DNA of 64,000 bases, taken from contig NZ_JAUYGV010000009.1 in the NCBI RefSeq assembly GCF_030690345.1, forward strand, positions 310,001 to 374,000. Reading direction: 5' to 3'. The notes under the pieces are model-generated. The model worked only from the letters and a program-made list of their open reading frames with translations. It was not told the origin of the DNA and made no database searches. Shown piece by piece: positions 1-10,698 of the stretch. Each line of letters begins with the position of its first letter. Within the stretch, counting starts at the first letter, position 1. A program made the translations under genes and the position numbers. The stretch is from Rheinheimera sp. Lineage in GTDB: Bacteria; Pseudomonadota; Gammaproteobacteria; Enterobacterales; Alteromonadaceae.

Positions 1-3000
1 AACACAGATACCCAGCGGGGTATTAATTTCATGCGCCACCCCGGCAACCAAACTGCCCAAAGAGGCCATTTTTTCCTGCGTGACCAGCTGCTTCTGTGTC
101 GCCTGCAACCGGGTGTAAGAGTCAGCATTGGCCAGCGCGATCGCAATATAGCTGGCCAGAATACGTAACAAGGCGATTTGCGATTGGCTGTATGCATAAG
201 GCCGCGGGCTTTGTACCGATAACACCCCGACCGGCTTATTCCCCACTGCCAGCGGGAAATACAGTACCGATTCCATCCGCTCGCCATACAGCGGCTCCGG
301 CAAACGCGGTATATAGTGCAGAAAATCCGGCCGCTGCATTACCAACAGCTCCTGCTGCCGGCTAAAGCACACCACCGGCAAGGCGTCACTGCAATTCAGG
401 CTGATATCGAACACCGGCGCCAGGCTGTTGTTTTCCATCCAGAACACAAATTCCAATTTATGCTCCTGCTCGCGGTACAAGCCAATGATCAGCACATGGG
501 CGTCGAGCATGCGGCTTAAATGCTGATGACAGCGCCGCAATACCTGGTCAGTGTCCAGCGAGGCGGTAATTTCGCGCCCCAGTTGCTGCAACAGCGTCAT
601 ATCCTGATATGACAACTGCAACGCCTGATGCTTTTCTTCCAGCTCAGCAGTGCGTTCAGCGACCTGTTGCTTCAGCAGCAGACGGATGGCCCGTTCACAG
701 CGAATGCGGTGTGCCAGCCACCAGCCTAATGCCAGCAATACACTGAGCACCGTCAGCAAGCGGAACCACCAACTCATCCACCACGGCGGTAATACCGTTA
801 CCGGCAAGCTGATTTCATGCTGCCACAAGCCCTGCGGTAAGCGGCTGGCTAACAAAAATTGATAACTGCCCGGCGGTAGCCGCGTGTAGGTGGCGACTTT
901 ATTGCCGGCACCGGTTTGCAACCAGTCGCGGTCAAAGCCCTGCAGGCGGTAGCGGTATTGCCGCAAGTGCGGTTGGACAAAGTCGGGCGCAGCAAAGTGC
1001 AGGCTAAACATGTCCTGGCGGTAGTTCAGGCTGAGCTGCGGCAGATAAGGCAGGGCAACCGGCAGTATGTCGTGGTTCACGCCGGCCGGTGTTACCGGCT
1101 GATTAAACAAGCTAAGCCCGGTAAATTGCACCCTTACCGGCTCTGTGGTGCCACTTAGCCGGCCGGGTTGGTAATAGTCCAACCCCTGGCGGCCGCCACG
1201 AAACAACCAGCCCTGCGCTAACGCCCAGGCGCCAATCCAGGTGGTACTTTGCAAACCATGCGCTTCACCCAGTTCCAGATAACCTTCGCCCTGCGGCAAC
1301 AGGTAGTTACGGTACAGCATACGAAAATCATTGGCACTGCGGTAGGCGTTATCGTCATCGGCACTGCTGCGGTAGGCTTTAAAGCCGCTGACACGGGCTG
1401 GTGTCGTCGTGTCGCGCAGCAGGCGGTGATCCACATTGCCGGCGCGCACCCACAGTTGGCGGTTTTGCTGGTACAGCAACTGAATGCCGTTAAATAATAA
1501 ACCGTGGCTGCTGCCGGTATGCTGCTGCCAATAATCAATGCCGGCGCCGGATAACCGCACCAGACCTTTGTCGGTGGAGCCCAGCCAGATAGCACCGAGA
1601 TGATCTTCTGTTATAGCGGTAATCGCATCAAACGGCAGTTGGTACTGCGCTACGCTGGCTAAAGGGTGATAATGCGCCAGCAAACGGCGGTCTGCGCCGA
1701 GCAAAAACACACCGTCGCCGCGGCTCCCCAGCCACAGCTGTTGTTCAGAATCCTGATAGATAACGCTGATATGCGGCTGGCGATCTGTGCTCAGCAGGGG
1801 CAGGCGTTGCCAATGTTGCTGCGCCGGTGCCAGCAGAAACAAGCCCTGATCAGTGCCCACCCACAGCCGGCCATTGCTATCCTGCTTTACGGCCCGAGCC
1901 AGGGTTGGCGAGTTCAGCGGTAACTCTGGTAAGGCTAAATGCTGCTGCAAGCGGTGTGTTATGGCATTAAACCACAGCACGCCCCCCTGGCGGTTTGCCA
2001 GCCACACCTGCTCCGGCGATACAATATCGATACCAAAGATGTCGGCAGCAGGCAGTAGAGCGCTGTTGTTTGCCAGATGCGGCAAAGTACGCACTTCGCG
2101 ACCAAAACGGCTTAAGCCGCTAAAGCCGGCCTGACTTAACAGCCACAACGTGCCCTGGCGGTCAAACAGCAGCCGGCTCAGGTTATTGTCGGCCAGGCTG
2201 AACGCCAGCTGTGGCTGGCGGGCAAAATGCTGCCACTGTTCGCTGTGCGCCGGCCGGTGCCACAAGCCAAGACCATAAGTTGCCAGCCAGATGCCGCCCT
2301 GGCTGTCAAACTGCAGATCGGCAACCTGAGCCTGCTGAAACAGCACCGGTTGCGCCACCGCTACTACACTGTCATCCGGATTAACTTGTGCAATACCACC
2401 GCCATAAGTAGCCAACCAAATAGTATTGTCGCTGCCGGCCTGAATACGGCTAACAGAATCGGCCGGTAATGCCGAATTAGCACTGTGATAGCCGCGTAGC
2501 TGACCGCTTTGCGGCTGCCAACTGATTAAGCCGCCGGTATGCTCTGTTGCCGTACGTAAGGGGGCATTGCCGCTACCCAGCCACAGCCGGCCATCGGGCG
2601 CCAGATAAATATCATTAATGTACCGGCTGCTGACACCGTCAACCTGTGCCGGCAGCTCTACCCGCTGTATACTATTGCTGTCGGCCTGCCACTGAAACAC
2701 GCCCTCACCATAGCTGCCCAGCCAGATAATACCGTTGCTGTCCTGGTGTAACGCCGAAATTTCCACCGTGCCGCTGTCAGACTGTAATAGCGGCAGCGAC
2801 AGGCGGCTAAACCGCTGGGTTACCGGGTCATACAGGTTTAAGCCGCCGTAACGGGTGCCTATCCATAAGCGGCCATCGGCGGCAACCAGCAGGGACGACA
2901 CCCAATCTGCCGATAAACTGCCGGCATCATCGGGGGCGGCCCGAAACACCTGCACGTTATCGCCATCAAACCGGTATAAGCCATGTTGGGTGCCCAGCCA

Positions 3001-3201
3001 GAGAAAACCGGCCTTGTCCTGAGCAATAGCCGTGGCCAGAGGTGAAATATTGTGTCGGGCAGAAAGGTGAATAAAGCGGCTATACACAGAAGCAACCGGC
3101 TCCGGTGCCACGGCAGATACCGCAGCAGCGGCAGCATGCAACGGCGCTGACAAAACAATCAGCCATATCAGCAGCGCTAAGCAGCTCCTTGCAGTGTTCA
3201 C
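1..3201 (-). CDS. Two-component sensor kinase with propeller sensor domain (partial)
   Basis: The frame stays open from a GTG at 3201 to the left edge (1067 codons), so the C-terminus is missing. The first ~26 residues form a signal peptide ending in an alanine run. Residues ~45-720 are repeats containing '[15 protein letters not shown]' and '[17 protein letters not shown]', the Reg_prop type that makes periplasmic beta-propellers. A Y_Y_Y-like segment (~730-790), one membrane helix (~800-820), a coiled coil (~833-867) and a GAF-like domain (~870-1020) follow. The H-box '[10 protein letters not shown]' is just inside the edge, with phospho-acceptor His about residue 1057. The family senses periplasmic ligands, often glycans; the ligand here is unknown. 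A receiver or HTH output domain may lie beyond the window. The upstream ATG at 3204 region is out of frame, so GTG is the likely start. Confidence 0.9.
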   Translation of the reverse strand, partial: MNTARSCLALLIWLIVLSAPLHAAAAAVSAVAPEPVASVYSRFIHLSARHNISPLATAIAQDKAGFLWLGTQHGLYRFDGDNVQVFRAAPDDAGSLSADWVSSLLVAADGRLWIGTRYGGLNLYDPVTQRFSRLSLPLLQSDSGTVEISALHQDSNGIIWLGSYGEGVFQWQADSNSIQRVELPAQVDGVSSRYINDIYLAPDGRLWLGSGNAPLRTATEHTGGLISWQPQSGQLRGYHSANSALPADSVSRIQAGSDNTIWLATYGGGIAQVNPDDSVVAVAQPVLFQQAQVADLQFDSQGGIWLATYGLGLWHRPAHSEQWQHFARQPQLAFSLADNNLSRLLFDRQGTLWLLSQAGFSGLSRFGREVRTLPHLANNSALLPAADIFGIDIVSPEQVWLANRQGGVLWFNAITHRLQQHLALPELPLNSPTLARAVKQDSNGRLWVGTDQGLFLLAPAQQHWQRLPLLSTDRQPHISVIYQDSEQQLWLGSRGDGVFLLGADRRLLAHYHPLASVAQYQLPFDAITAITEDHLGAIWLGSTDKGLVRLSGAGIDYWQQHTGSSHGLLFNGIQLLYQQNRQLWVRAGNVDHRLLRDTTTPARVSGFKAYRSSADDDNAYRSANDFRMLYRNYLLPQGEGYLELGEAHGLQSTTWIGAWALAQGWLFRGGRQGLDYYQPGRLSGTTEPVRVQFTGLSLFNQPVTPAGVNHDILPVALPYLPQLSLNYRQDMFSLHFAAPDFVQPHLRQYRYRLQGFDRDWLQTGAGNKVATYTRLPPGSYQFLLASRLPQGLWQHEISLPVTVLPPWWMSWWFRLLTVLSVLLALGWWLAHRIRCERAIRLLLKQQVAERTAELEEKHQALQLSYQDMTLLQQLGREITASLDTDQVLRRCHQHLSRMLDAHVLIIGLYREQEHKLEFVFWMENNSLAPVFDISLNCSDALPVVCFSRQQELLVMQRPDFLHYIPRLPEPLYGERMESVLYFPLAVGNKPVGVLSVQSPRPYAYSQSQIALLRILASYIAIALANADSYTRLQATQKQLVTQEKMASLGSLVAGVAHEINTPLGICV

Positions 3202-3286
3202 ATCACACCCGCATCCGGTTCGTCCATCATTGAAGTATTGCCGCAAATGTTAACAGCCGCAAGGTGGCGACAAACAGCAAAAGATT

Positions 3287-3325
3287 AATGAGAACCATTT
3301 GCATTTGATAATTATTCGTATTATA
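3287..3325 (+). promoter_or_regulatory. Fur-box-like operator
   Basis: The stretch contains AATGAGAACCATTTGCATT followed by TGATAATTATTCG, close to overlapping copies of the Fur 7-1-7 motif (TGATAAT-N-ATTATCA). It lies between the divergent sensor kinase and flavoprotein genes, about 120-160 bases before the flavoprotein start. A -10-like TATTAT at 3319-3324 is inside it. Iron-dependent repression is inferred. Confidence 0.6.
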
Positions 3326-3405
3326 GTCTTAACCGTTCACGGACGAACGTTGTTCCGGCCCCGGATGGGCTTCTCTGGTCGTTGTTTTACTTGTCTTGCA
3401 CATTA

Positions 3406-3436
3406 AGGGGTGGGTTTTGCCACCCCTGTTTTTTCT
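3406..3436 (+). terminator. Intrinsic terminator-like hairpin before the flavoprotein gene
   Basis: A perfect 8-bp stem AGGGGTGG/CCACCCCT with a 6-base loop is followed by GTTTTTT. It ends only about 10 bases before the ATG at 3447, and a TGAGG ribosome-binding site comes right after it. It could end a ~90-110 nt RNA starting near the Fur box, or act as an attenuator for the flavoprotein gene. Confidence 0.7.
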
Positions 3437-3446
3437 CTGAGGCTTT

Positions 3447-5228
3447 ATGTTACAGCGCTGGCAAAATACGTTGGAATGGCTCAATGCAGCGCTACTGATA
3501 CTACTACCGCTTTACAGCTACACTTTGCCAACCGCTGCGCCGCTCAACACTTTACTGCTGCTTTATTTACCCGCTGCGGCAGCGCTGGTTGCGACATGGC
3601 GGCTAAAAACCGGTTGCCGCCCACTGCCATCGCTGTCTGGTGCCGCCTGGCTGGAGCAACATTTATTGCTGGCGTTGCTGCTTACCCTGCTGTATTGGCT
3701 TTACTTACCTCTGGCTCCGTTTAGCACCCGGGATGCGCAGTTACTCTGGCTGAGCAACCAACTGGTGATAGCCGGCTTAATACTGCGTTTATATTGGGTT
3801 TACCGCACAACCCGCGTCAATACACCTGATACCGCCGACACGCAAAGCTGGTTAGTTGGCTATGCCAGCCAATCCGGTATGGCGCAGCAGCTGGCCCAAC
3901 GCAGTGCGCAGCAACTGCGCCAGGCCGGCTTTCAGGTAGCCCTGGCGGGGTTGGATCAACTGACACAACAACAATTACAGCAACACCAAAAGGCGCTGTT
4001 TGTCGTCAGCACCTATGGTGAAGGCGAGCCGCCGGATAATGCCAGCCGGTTTTATCAACTGGCGCAGCAATGGCAGCAATCGTTAGGTCAATTGCAATAT
4101 GCGGTATTGGCGCTGGGTGATCGCAGCTATCAACAATTTTGCGGCTTTGGCCACTGGCTGGATCAATGGCTGCACAGCCGTGAAGCCAAAGCACTGCAGC
4201 CGGTGCTGGAACTCGACAGCACTGAGCGCCAGCCGCAAGCCTTGTCGCAGTGGCAACAGCTGCTCAGCAGTCTTACCTTACAGGCGCCGGTTGAACCGGA
4301 CGAATCGCTTTGGTTTAACGCAGGTCTGAGCAGCCGTTATATTGCCAACCCGGCCAGTAGCGGTTTGCCTTGCTATGTCGTTAAACTGCAGGCGCCCACC
4401 TCACTGCAGTGGCGGGCCGGTGATTTGCTTGAAGTGCAACCGGAAAACAGTAAATGCAGCGTGGCGTTGTGGCTGACCAAGCACCTGATTAACGGCTGCC
4501 AGGCAGTGTATTATCAAGACCGCCACGTACCCTTGTGTTGGGCCCTGGCCGAGCTACAACTGGACAAGGTGCAACCACCGGCAACCGGCGAGCCTTTAGC
4601 CGGCTGGTTAGCGGCGCAGCCTAAGCTGCCGCTGCGTAGCTATTCTATAGCGTCGATACCGGAAGAAGGGCAATTAATGCTGTTGGTGCGCCAGGTGCAG
4701 CAAGCAAACGGCAGTTTAGGTATCGGCTCCGGCTGGCTAACGGCCTGGGCCATGGAGCAGCAACCGCTGCAGTTGCGACTGCGCCGCCACAGTTCGTTTT
4801 ACTTACCGGCGGACAACCCACCGGTTATTTTTATTGCCAACGGCACCGGCATTGCCGGCATTCGCGCCTTATTGGCGCAACGGGTAAAGCGCGGGCATAA
4901 ACAAAACTGGTTGTTATTTGGTGAACGGCGCCAACATACCGATTTTTTCTTCGCCAAAGATATCCGCCAGTGGCAACAACAAGGCTTTATCACGCACTGT
5001 GATCTGGCGTTTTCACAAGATCAGCCGGACAAATACTATGTGCAACATGCCCTGGCAGCACAGCGCGACCGGTTGCAACAATGGCTGGCGCAGGGCGCGG
5101 CTATCTATGTTTGCGGTAGCCTGCAAGGCATGGGCAGCGCCGTGCATCAGGTATTAACCGATATCGTAGGTGAAAACGAGCTAAACCGGTTACGCTTGCA
5201 AGGGCGCTACCGGCGCGACTTGTACTAG
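3447..5228 (+). CDS. Membrane-anchored CysJ-like diflavin reductase
   Basis: This 593-residue protein has about four N-terminal membrane helices (~10-118). A flavodoxin FMN domain follows ('YASQSGMAQQLAQ', 'STYGEGEPPDNASRF', 'LGDRSYQQFCGFG'), then a ferredoxin-reductase module with the FAD motif 'RSYSIAS' and NADPH-site motifs 'IFIANGTGIAGIRALL' and 'YVCGSLQGMGSA'. It ends in 'GRYRRDLY', like sulfite reductase flavoprotein (CysJ) C-termini. No sulfite reductase hemoprotein gene is adjacent. Membrane anchoring and the upstream Fur-like box suggest electron delivery to ferric siderophore at the inner membrane; this role is inference. Its stop overlaps the convergent DUF1439 gene by four bases. 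Confidence 0.88.
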   Translation: MLQRWQNTLEWLNAALLILLPLYSYTLPTAAPLNTLLLLYLPAAAALVATWRLKTGCRPLPSLSGAAWLEQHLLLALLLTLLYWLYLPLAPFSTRDAQLLWLSNQLVIAGLILRLYWVYRTTRVNTPDTADTQSWLVGYASQSGMAQQLAQRSAQQLRQAGFQVALAGLDQLTQQQLQQHQKALFVVSTYGEGEPPDNASRFYQLAQQWQQSLGQLQYAVLALGDRSYQQFCGFGHWLDQWLHSREAKALQPVLELDSTERQPQALSQWQQLLSSLTLQAPVEPDESLWFNAGLSSRYIANPASSGLPCYVVKLQAPTSLQWRAGDLLEVQPENSKCSVALWLTKHLINGCQAVYYQDRHVPLCWALAELQLDKVQPPATGEPLAGWLAAQPKLPLRSYSIASIPEEGQLMLLVRQVQQANGSLGIGSGWLTAWAMEQQPLQLRLRRHSSFYLPADNPPVIFIANGTGIAGIRALLAQRVKRGHKQNWLLFGERRQHTDFFFAKDIRQWQQQGFITHCDLAFSQDQPDKYYVQHALAAQRDRLQQWLAQGAAIYVCGSLQGMGSAVHQVLTDIVGENELNRLRLQGRYRRDLY

Positions 5229-5785
5229 TTTTTACCCGGCGTAAAGCTGATACGGCCGCTTTGTACCGCCATATTCAGCGGCACTGCCGTGAGCAATTTC
5301 ACCGTAGGGTTAGCTGTATCTAAGCGGTACACCGGATTCGCAGCTAAAAAGCTGTTTACCAGTTTTAGTAACTCATTGCTTACCGGTGCCAGATTGCCGC
5401 GATAGCCGGAGGCTTCAATCGTTGAATCCAACAGCTTTACCGAGCGCAAATACACGGCTTTTTCGCTGCCATCATAGTAGGGCACGCCTTCCACCTGCAG
5501 CTGCAAACTGGCCGGGTAACTTAAACCAAATAACGATAAAGCGGCACTGGCCGACGTATTCAACCGCACTAAATCTGAATTATCCGGGCCTATCTCTACC
5601 TGCATGCTGTTAACCTGCATTTTCAACGGAATGCCGGCAACCGTTGCCTGCTGTGTCAGCTTAGATACCTGGCCACGTAATAATTGTTCAACGTCGGCCT
5701 CACTGACGGTATAAGCCGACATTTGCTGCAATTGGCTGCAACTTACCAGCAAGGTTAACCACGCAAGAGCTATGAGTTTTTTCAT
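5225..5785 (-). CDS. DUF1439 lipoprotein (YceB-like)
   Basis: A 186-residue predicted lipoprotein with a type II signal peptide and lipobox 'LLVSC' (Cys16). The mature part has the DUF1439 pattern seen in E. coli YceB: 'YTVSEADVEQLL' near the start, a central beta-rich section ('ALSLFGLSYPASLQLQVEG') and a conserved 'NPVYRLD' near the end. Periplasmic, membrane-anchored; function is not established in the family. It is convergent with the flavoprotein gene and shares the CTAG that holds both stops. No operon partner is evident. Confidence 0.85.
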   Translation of the reverse strand: MKKLIALAWLTLLVSCSQLQQMSAYTVSEADVEQLLRGQVSKLTQQATVAGIPLKMQVNSMQVEIGPDNSDLVRLNTSASAALSLFGLSYPASLQLQVEGVPYYDGSEKAVYLRSVKLLDSTIEASGYRGNLAPVSNELLKLVNSFLAANPVYRLDTANPTVKLLTAVPLNMAVQSGRISFTPGKN

Positions 5786-5901
5786 CTGTTTATCAGCCTT
5801 ATTAACACATTGTTATGTTTAAACTAGTTGCTACCAACACCCAGTGTAACCAAATAGCGGACGATAGTATGCGTTTGCTGACTTTTAGCTGAATTAGCCT
5901 A

Positions 5902-5917
5902 TGCTCCACGTGAAACA
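5902..5917. promoter_or_regulatory. parS: parS-like ParB-binding site 1
   Basis: TGCTCCACGTGAAACA matches the chromosomal parS palindrome TGTTTCACGTGAAACA at 14 of 16 positions. It is intergenic, between the DUF1439 gene and the symporter gene, about 10 kb from parB. Confidence 0.75.
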
Positions 5918-6006
5918 CAGCCGACCAGCAAAGCGCAGCCAGCATAAACAACTTATGGTATGCTCAGTCTCCCCGGGGGACTTTCACACTATAACGAGAA
6001 ACAACT

Positions 6007-7146
6007 ATGGCTTTAATTATTAAACTGATTGCCGGCATAGTGCTGGGCATTTTATGCGGCCTGTACGCACCACATTGGCTGACTCAGCTACTGCTAACCT
6101 TTAAAGCACTGTTTGGCCAGCTGCTGTTCTTTATTATTCCGCTGCTGATTTTATTCTTTATTACCAGCGGTATCGCCGCCTTGCCACGTAACTCGGGCAA
6201 ACTACTGGGCCGTACTTTGGGCATTGCCTATCTGTCGACTATTGTTGCCGGTGTGCTGGCCTTTGTGGTCGCCGCTATAATAGTACCGATGCTAACCACT
6301 GCCGTCGCTGCGGCGCCAGTGGCCAACGGTGTCAGCCTGACACCCTTTGTCGAAATGAACATTCCACCGGTATTCAGCGTGATGACAGCCCTGACACTGG
6401 CCTTTGTGTTTGGCCTTGGCATAGCGGCAACGCAGGCGCAGCAACTCAAGCAGATGTCGGATCAAGGCCGTGATATTATTCAGCTGGTACTGAGCAAAAT
6501 CATTATTCCGCTGTTACCGCTGTATATCGCCGGTGTATTCGCGCAAATGGCGGCTGCCGGTACGGTATTCGGCACACTGAAAACCTTTGGCGTAGTGCTG
6601 ATCCTGGCCGTGGTGCTGCACTGGGTATGGATTATCACGCTGTATAGCATTGCCGGTATTAAAGCCGGCCGCTCGCCGTTTGCGTTAATTAAAAACATGC
6701 TGCCGGCCTATTTTACGGCATTGGGCACCATGTCCAGCGCTGCCACTATTCCGGTATCGCTGCAGGCCACTAAAGCCAACGGTGTAAAGCCGCATGTCGC
6801 CGATTTTACCGTGCCACTGTGCGCTACCATCCATTTATCCGGCTCTACTATTACCATCGTTAGCTGCGCGGTAGCAGTAATGGCAATGCAAAACGGTCTT
6901 GAGATCCCATCCCTGCTAACCATGCTGCCGTTTATTTTTATGCTCGGTGTGGTAATGCTGGCCGCGCCCGGCGTACCCGGTGGTGCTGTAATGTCGGCCG
7001 TTGGTCTGCTGGGCTCCATGCTGGGTTTTGGCGAAGCCGCCGTAGCCCTGATGATAGCGCTGTATATGGCACAAGACAGCTTTGGTACCGCCTGTAATGT
7101 TACCGGCGATGGTGCTATTGCGGTGCTGGTGGATAAGGCAGAGTAA
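6007..7146 (+). CDS. Dicarboxylate/amino acid:cation symporter (DAACS family)
   Basis: A 379-residue very hydrophobic protein with the DAACS (GltP/DctA, SDF) fold. Visible elements are the first helices 'IVLGILCGLYAPHWL', the serine-rich re-entrant loop 'TALGTMSSAATIPVSLQA', and the C-terminal substrate/cation region 'MAQDSFGTACNVTGDGA'. Substrate is likely glutamate, aspartate, serine or a C4 dicarboxylate imported with Na+ or H+; the exact one cannot be read from sequence. It is somewhat shorter than E. coli GltP (~430). Monocistronic; GAGAA before the ATG may serve as ribosome-binding site. Confidence 0.92.
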   Translation: MALIIKLIAGIVLGILCGLYAPHWLTQLLLTFKALFGQLLFFIIPLLILFFITSGIAALPRNSGKLLGRTLGIAYLSTIVAGVLAFVVAAIIVPMLTTAVAAAPVANGVSLTPFVEMNIPPVFSVMTALTLAFVFGLGIAATQAQQLKQMSDQGRDIIQLVLSKIIIPLLPLYIAGVFAQMAAAGTVFGTLKTFGVVLILAVVLHWVWIITLYSIAGIKAGRSPFALIKNMLPAYFTALGTMSSAATIPVSLQATKANGVKPHVADFTVPLCATIHLSGSTITIVSCAVAVMAMQNGLEIPSLLTMLPFIFMLGVVMLAAPGVPGGAVMSAVGLLGSMLGFGEAAVALMIALYMAQDSFGTACNVTGDGAIAVLVDKAE

Positions 7147-7164
7147 GCAGTATCAGATTGCGCA

Positions 7165-7259
7165 GGTTGGAATCCCGATTTGGGCGTCACAGAGTGTTTG
7201 AGCCCTGCCGCAGGCATAAGGGCGAGTTGCTGTGACGAGCCAAAGCGGGAGTTGCAACC
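7165..7259. repeat. Nested palindromic element A
   Basis: Imperfect outer arms (GGTTGGAATCCCGATTTGGGC and its near-complement ending GCGGGAGTTGCAACC) enclose a perfect inner pair GTCACAG (7186-7192)/CTGTGAC (7230-7236) and a central TGCC-GCA-GGCA hairpin. There is no ORF. The AGCGGGAGTT motif recurs in the element at 50546-50702, suggesting one dispersed family. Confidence 0.6.
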
Positions 7260-7283
7260 GAAGCCCCGTAGTATTACTGATAT

Positions 7284-7313
7284 AAAACAGCCCGCAAATG
7301 CGGGCTGTTTTTT
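7284..7313. terminator. Bidirectional intrinsic terminator (glmU / symporter)
   Basis: The stem AACAGCCCGC/GCGGGCTGTT with an AAAT loop is flanked by an A-run and a T-run. It lies just past the glmU stop on the minus strand and downstream of the symporter gene on the plus strand. Confidence 0.88.
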
Positions 7314-7316
7314 AGC

Positions 7317-8681
7317 TCACTTTTTAATTTTTACCGGCCGTTGCCAATCAGCAATATGCCGCTGCTTAGCACGCGCCACCACTAATTCGCCATCGGCAGC
7401 ATCGCGGGTTAATACTGAACCGGCACCGACAGTAGCATTAACGCCAACGGTAACCGGCGCAACTAACGCACTGTTCGAGCCGATAAAGGCGCCGTCTTTA
7501 ATGGTGGTGACAAACTTATTCGCACCATCATAATTACAGGTGATGGTACCGGCACCGACATTAACCTTTGCACCAATCACCGCATCGCCAAGGTAAGTTA
7601 AATGGTTGGCTTTAGAGCCTTTACCCAGGGTGGTTTTTTTCATTTCAACAAAGTTACCGACATGACTGTCATCCAGCATCACGCTGTCCGGCCGCAGACG
7701 GGCATAAGGACCAACCGAGCAATCGCTGCCGACTGTAGCCTTTTCAATCATTGAATTGGGTTTAATTTGTGTGTTATCGCCGATAACACAGTCTTTTAAT
7801 ATACAGTTGGCGCCGACTGTTACGCCTTTACCCAGCACTACTTTGCCTTCAAAAATCACGTTTATGTCGATCATCACATCATTGCCGACTTCTACCGAGC
7901 CACGAATATCAAGTCGGGCAGGGTCGCGCAAATTAGCACCAGAGAGCATCAACTCTTCGGCTTTACGCAGCTGATAGGCGCGCTCCAACGCCGCCAGTTG
8001 CACGCGGTTATTAGCGCCTTCTACTTCCATCGGGTTTTGCGGTTGCGCGGTGGCAATCTCTACGCCTTCGCTATGCGCCATAGCGATAATATCGGTTAAG
8101 TAATACTCGCCCTGAGCATTGCTGTTCGACAGCCGGCCCAGCCAGCTTTTTAACTGTTTGCCGGGTAGCGCCATAATACCGCTGTTTACCTCAGCTATTT
8201 TCAGCTGCTCCGGCGTAGCGTCTTTTTGCTCAACAATGCCGGTTACCTTACCGTTTTGCCGCACTATACGGCCATAGCCGGTGGGGTTGGCTAAGTTGAC
8301 TGTTAAAATCGCCAGGCCATTGGCCGGTTTAACTGCCAGCAATTGCTGCAGGGTTTCTAAACGGGTTAACGGTACATCGCCATATAACACCAGCACAGTG
8401 TCATCATCAGCAATATTCGGTATTGCCTGCGCTACCGCATGGCCGGTGCCCAGTTGCTCGGCTTGCAGCACCCAGTGCAAACTTTGCTCCGCCATGGCGG
8501 CTTTTAATGCCTCTGCGCCATAGCCATATACCAACTGTGGTTTAGCCGCACCCAAGGCGCGGGCAGTATCGATAACATGCTGCACCATCGGCCGCTCTGC
8601 CACTTTGTGTAATACCTTGGGTAAATCTGATTTCATCCGTGTGCCTTTACCGGCAGCCAGAATCACTACATTTAATGCCAT
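7317..8681 (-). CDS. glmU: Bifunctional UDP-GlcNAc pyrophosphorylase / GlcN-1-P acetyltransferase
   Basis: A full-length 454-residue GlmU, which makes UDP-N-acetylglucosamine for peptidoglycan and LPS in the cytoplasm. The N-terminal uridylyltransferase shows '[19 protein letters not shown]' and 'LYGDVPL'. The C-terminal acetyltransferase is a left-handed beta-helix of hexapeptide repeats with '[20 protein letters not shown]' and '[11 protein letters not shown]'. It follows the ATP synthase operon as in other gammaproteobacteria, but the terminator after atpC at ~8.8 kb suggests its own promoter. Confidence 0.98.
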   Translation of the reverse strand: MALNVVILAAGKGTRMKSDLPKVLHKVAERPMVQHVIDTARALGAAKPQLVYGYGAEALKAAMAEQSLHWVLQAEQLGTGHAVAQAIPNIADDDTVLVLYGDVPLTRLETLQQLLAVKPANGLAILTVNLANPTGYGRIVRQNGKVTGIVEQKDATPEQLKIAEVNSGIMALPGKQLKSWLGRLSNSNAQGEYYLTDIIAMAHSEGVEIATAQPQNPMEVEGANNRVQLAALERAYQLRKAEELMLSGANLRDPARLDIRGSVEVGNDVMIDINVIFEGKVVLGKGVTVGANCILKDCVIGDNTQIKPNSMIEKATVGSDCSVGPYARLRPDSVMLDDSHVGNFVEMKKTTLGKGSKANHLTYLGDAVIGAKVNVGAGTITCNYDGANKFVTTIKDGAFIGSNSALVAPVTVGVNATVGAGSVLTRDAADGELVVARAKQRHIADWQRPVKIKK

Positions 8682-8764
8682 AAAAGAATCCCTGTAATCA
8701 TGCTTGTCATCGATAGTGGCGTTATTCTAATAGATAACGCCACAGAATACAGGGCCAGGGTGAA

Positions 8765-8790
8765 GTTTTGCTGAACCTCCAAAGCAAAAC
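8765..8790. repeat. Inverted repeat between atpC and glmU
   Basis: GTTTTGCT and AGCAAAAC (8 bp each) are separated by about ten bases, next to the atpC terminator. It could be a second, backup hairpin or an element in the glmU leader. Confidence 0.5.
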
Positions 8791-8794
8791 CAAC

Positions 8795-8825
8795 AAAAAA
8801 GCCACCCTAAGGTGGCTTTTTATAC
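8795..8825 (-). terminator. Intrinsic terminator of the atp operon
   Basis: A stem AAAAGCCACC/GGTGGCTTTT with a short loop is followed on the minus strand by a T-run. It lies 15-45 bases past the atpC stop and would end the nine-gene ATP synthase transcript. Confidence 0.9.
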
Positions 8826-8839
8826 TTCGGAACCCGAAC

Positions 8840-9256
8840 TTATTTTTTACGCATTTTTTGAATAATGCGCAGCTGTGCAATGGCCTCGGCCAGTTGCGCG
8901 GCAGCTTCAGCATAGTTGAAGTCTGCGCCAGCGTGTTGCATCGCTTCTTCGGCACGTTTTTGTGCGTCTAAAGCGGCTTGCTCGTCTAAGTCTTCGCCGC
9001 GTACCGCAACATCGGCCAGTACGGTGATGGTATCGGGTTGTACTTCAAGTACACCACCGGCTACGTAAATCACGTGCTCTTCGCCAAATTGTTTCACGAT
9101 ACGGACCATGCCAGGTTTCAGGGTGGTCAGTAACGGGGCGTGAAAAGGTAAAATACCTAACTCGCCCTCACTGCCTGTGACCTGCACGGATTCGACAAGG
9201 CCGGAGAAGATTTTTTCTTCGGCACTTACTACATCCAGTTGCACTGTCATCGCCAT
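8840..9256 (-). CDS. atpC: F1Fo ATP synthase epsilon subunit
   Basis: A 138-residue epsilon subunit of the F1 central stalk, which couples gamma rotation to catalysis and inhibits ATP hydrolysis. The N-terminal beta-sandwich ('[20 protein letters not shown]', '[14 protein letters not shown]') is followed by a two-helix C-terminus rich in Ala and Glu. It is the last gene of the atp operon, 23 bases after atpD, and is followed by a strong terminator. Length is normal. Confidence 0.97.
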   Translation of the reverse strand: MAMTVQLDVVSAEEKIFSGLVESVQVTGSEGELGILPFHAPLLTTLKPGMVRIVKQFGEEHVIYVAGGVLEVQPDTITVLADVAVRGEDLDEQAALDAQKRAEEAMQHAGADFNYAEAAAQLAEAIAQLRIIQKMRKK

Positions 9257-9279
9257 CTCCGCTCTCCTAAAGCCTGAAC

Positions 9280-10674
<1,395 letters not shown>

Positions 10675-10698
10675 TCAAATTTCTCAAAACTGTTTACC

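Noticed and set aside
6708..7217. 169-codon minus-strand frame opposite the symporter gene
   Set aside because: Shadow frame; translation rich in Ser/Thr/Ala/Pro with no recognisable domain.
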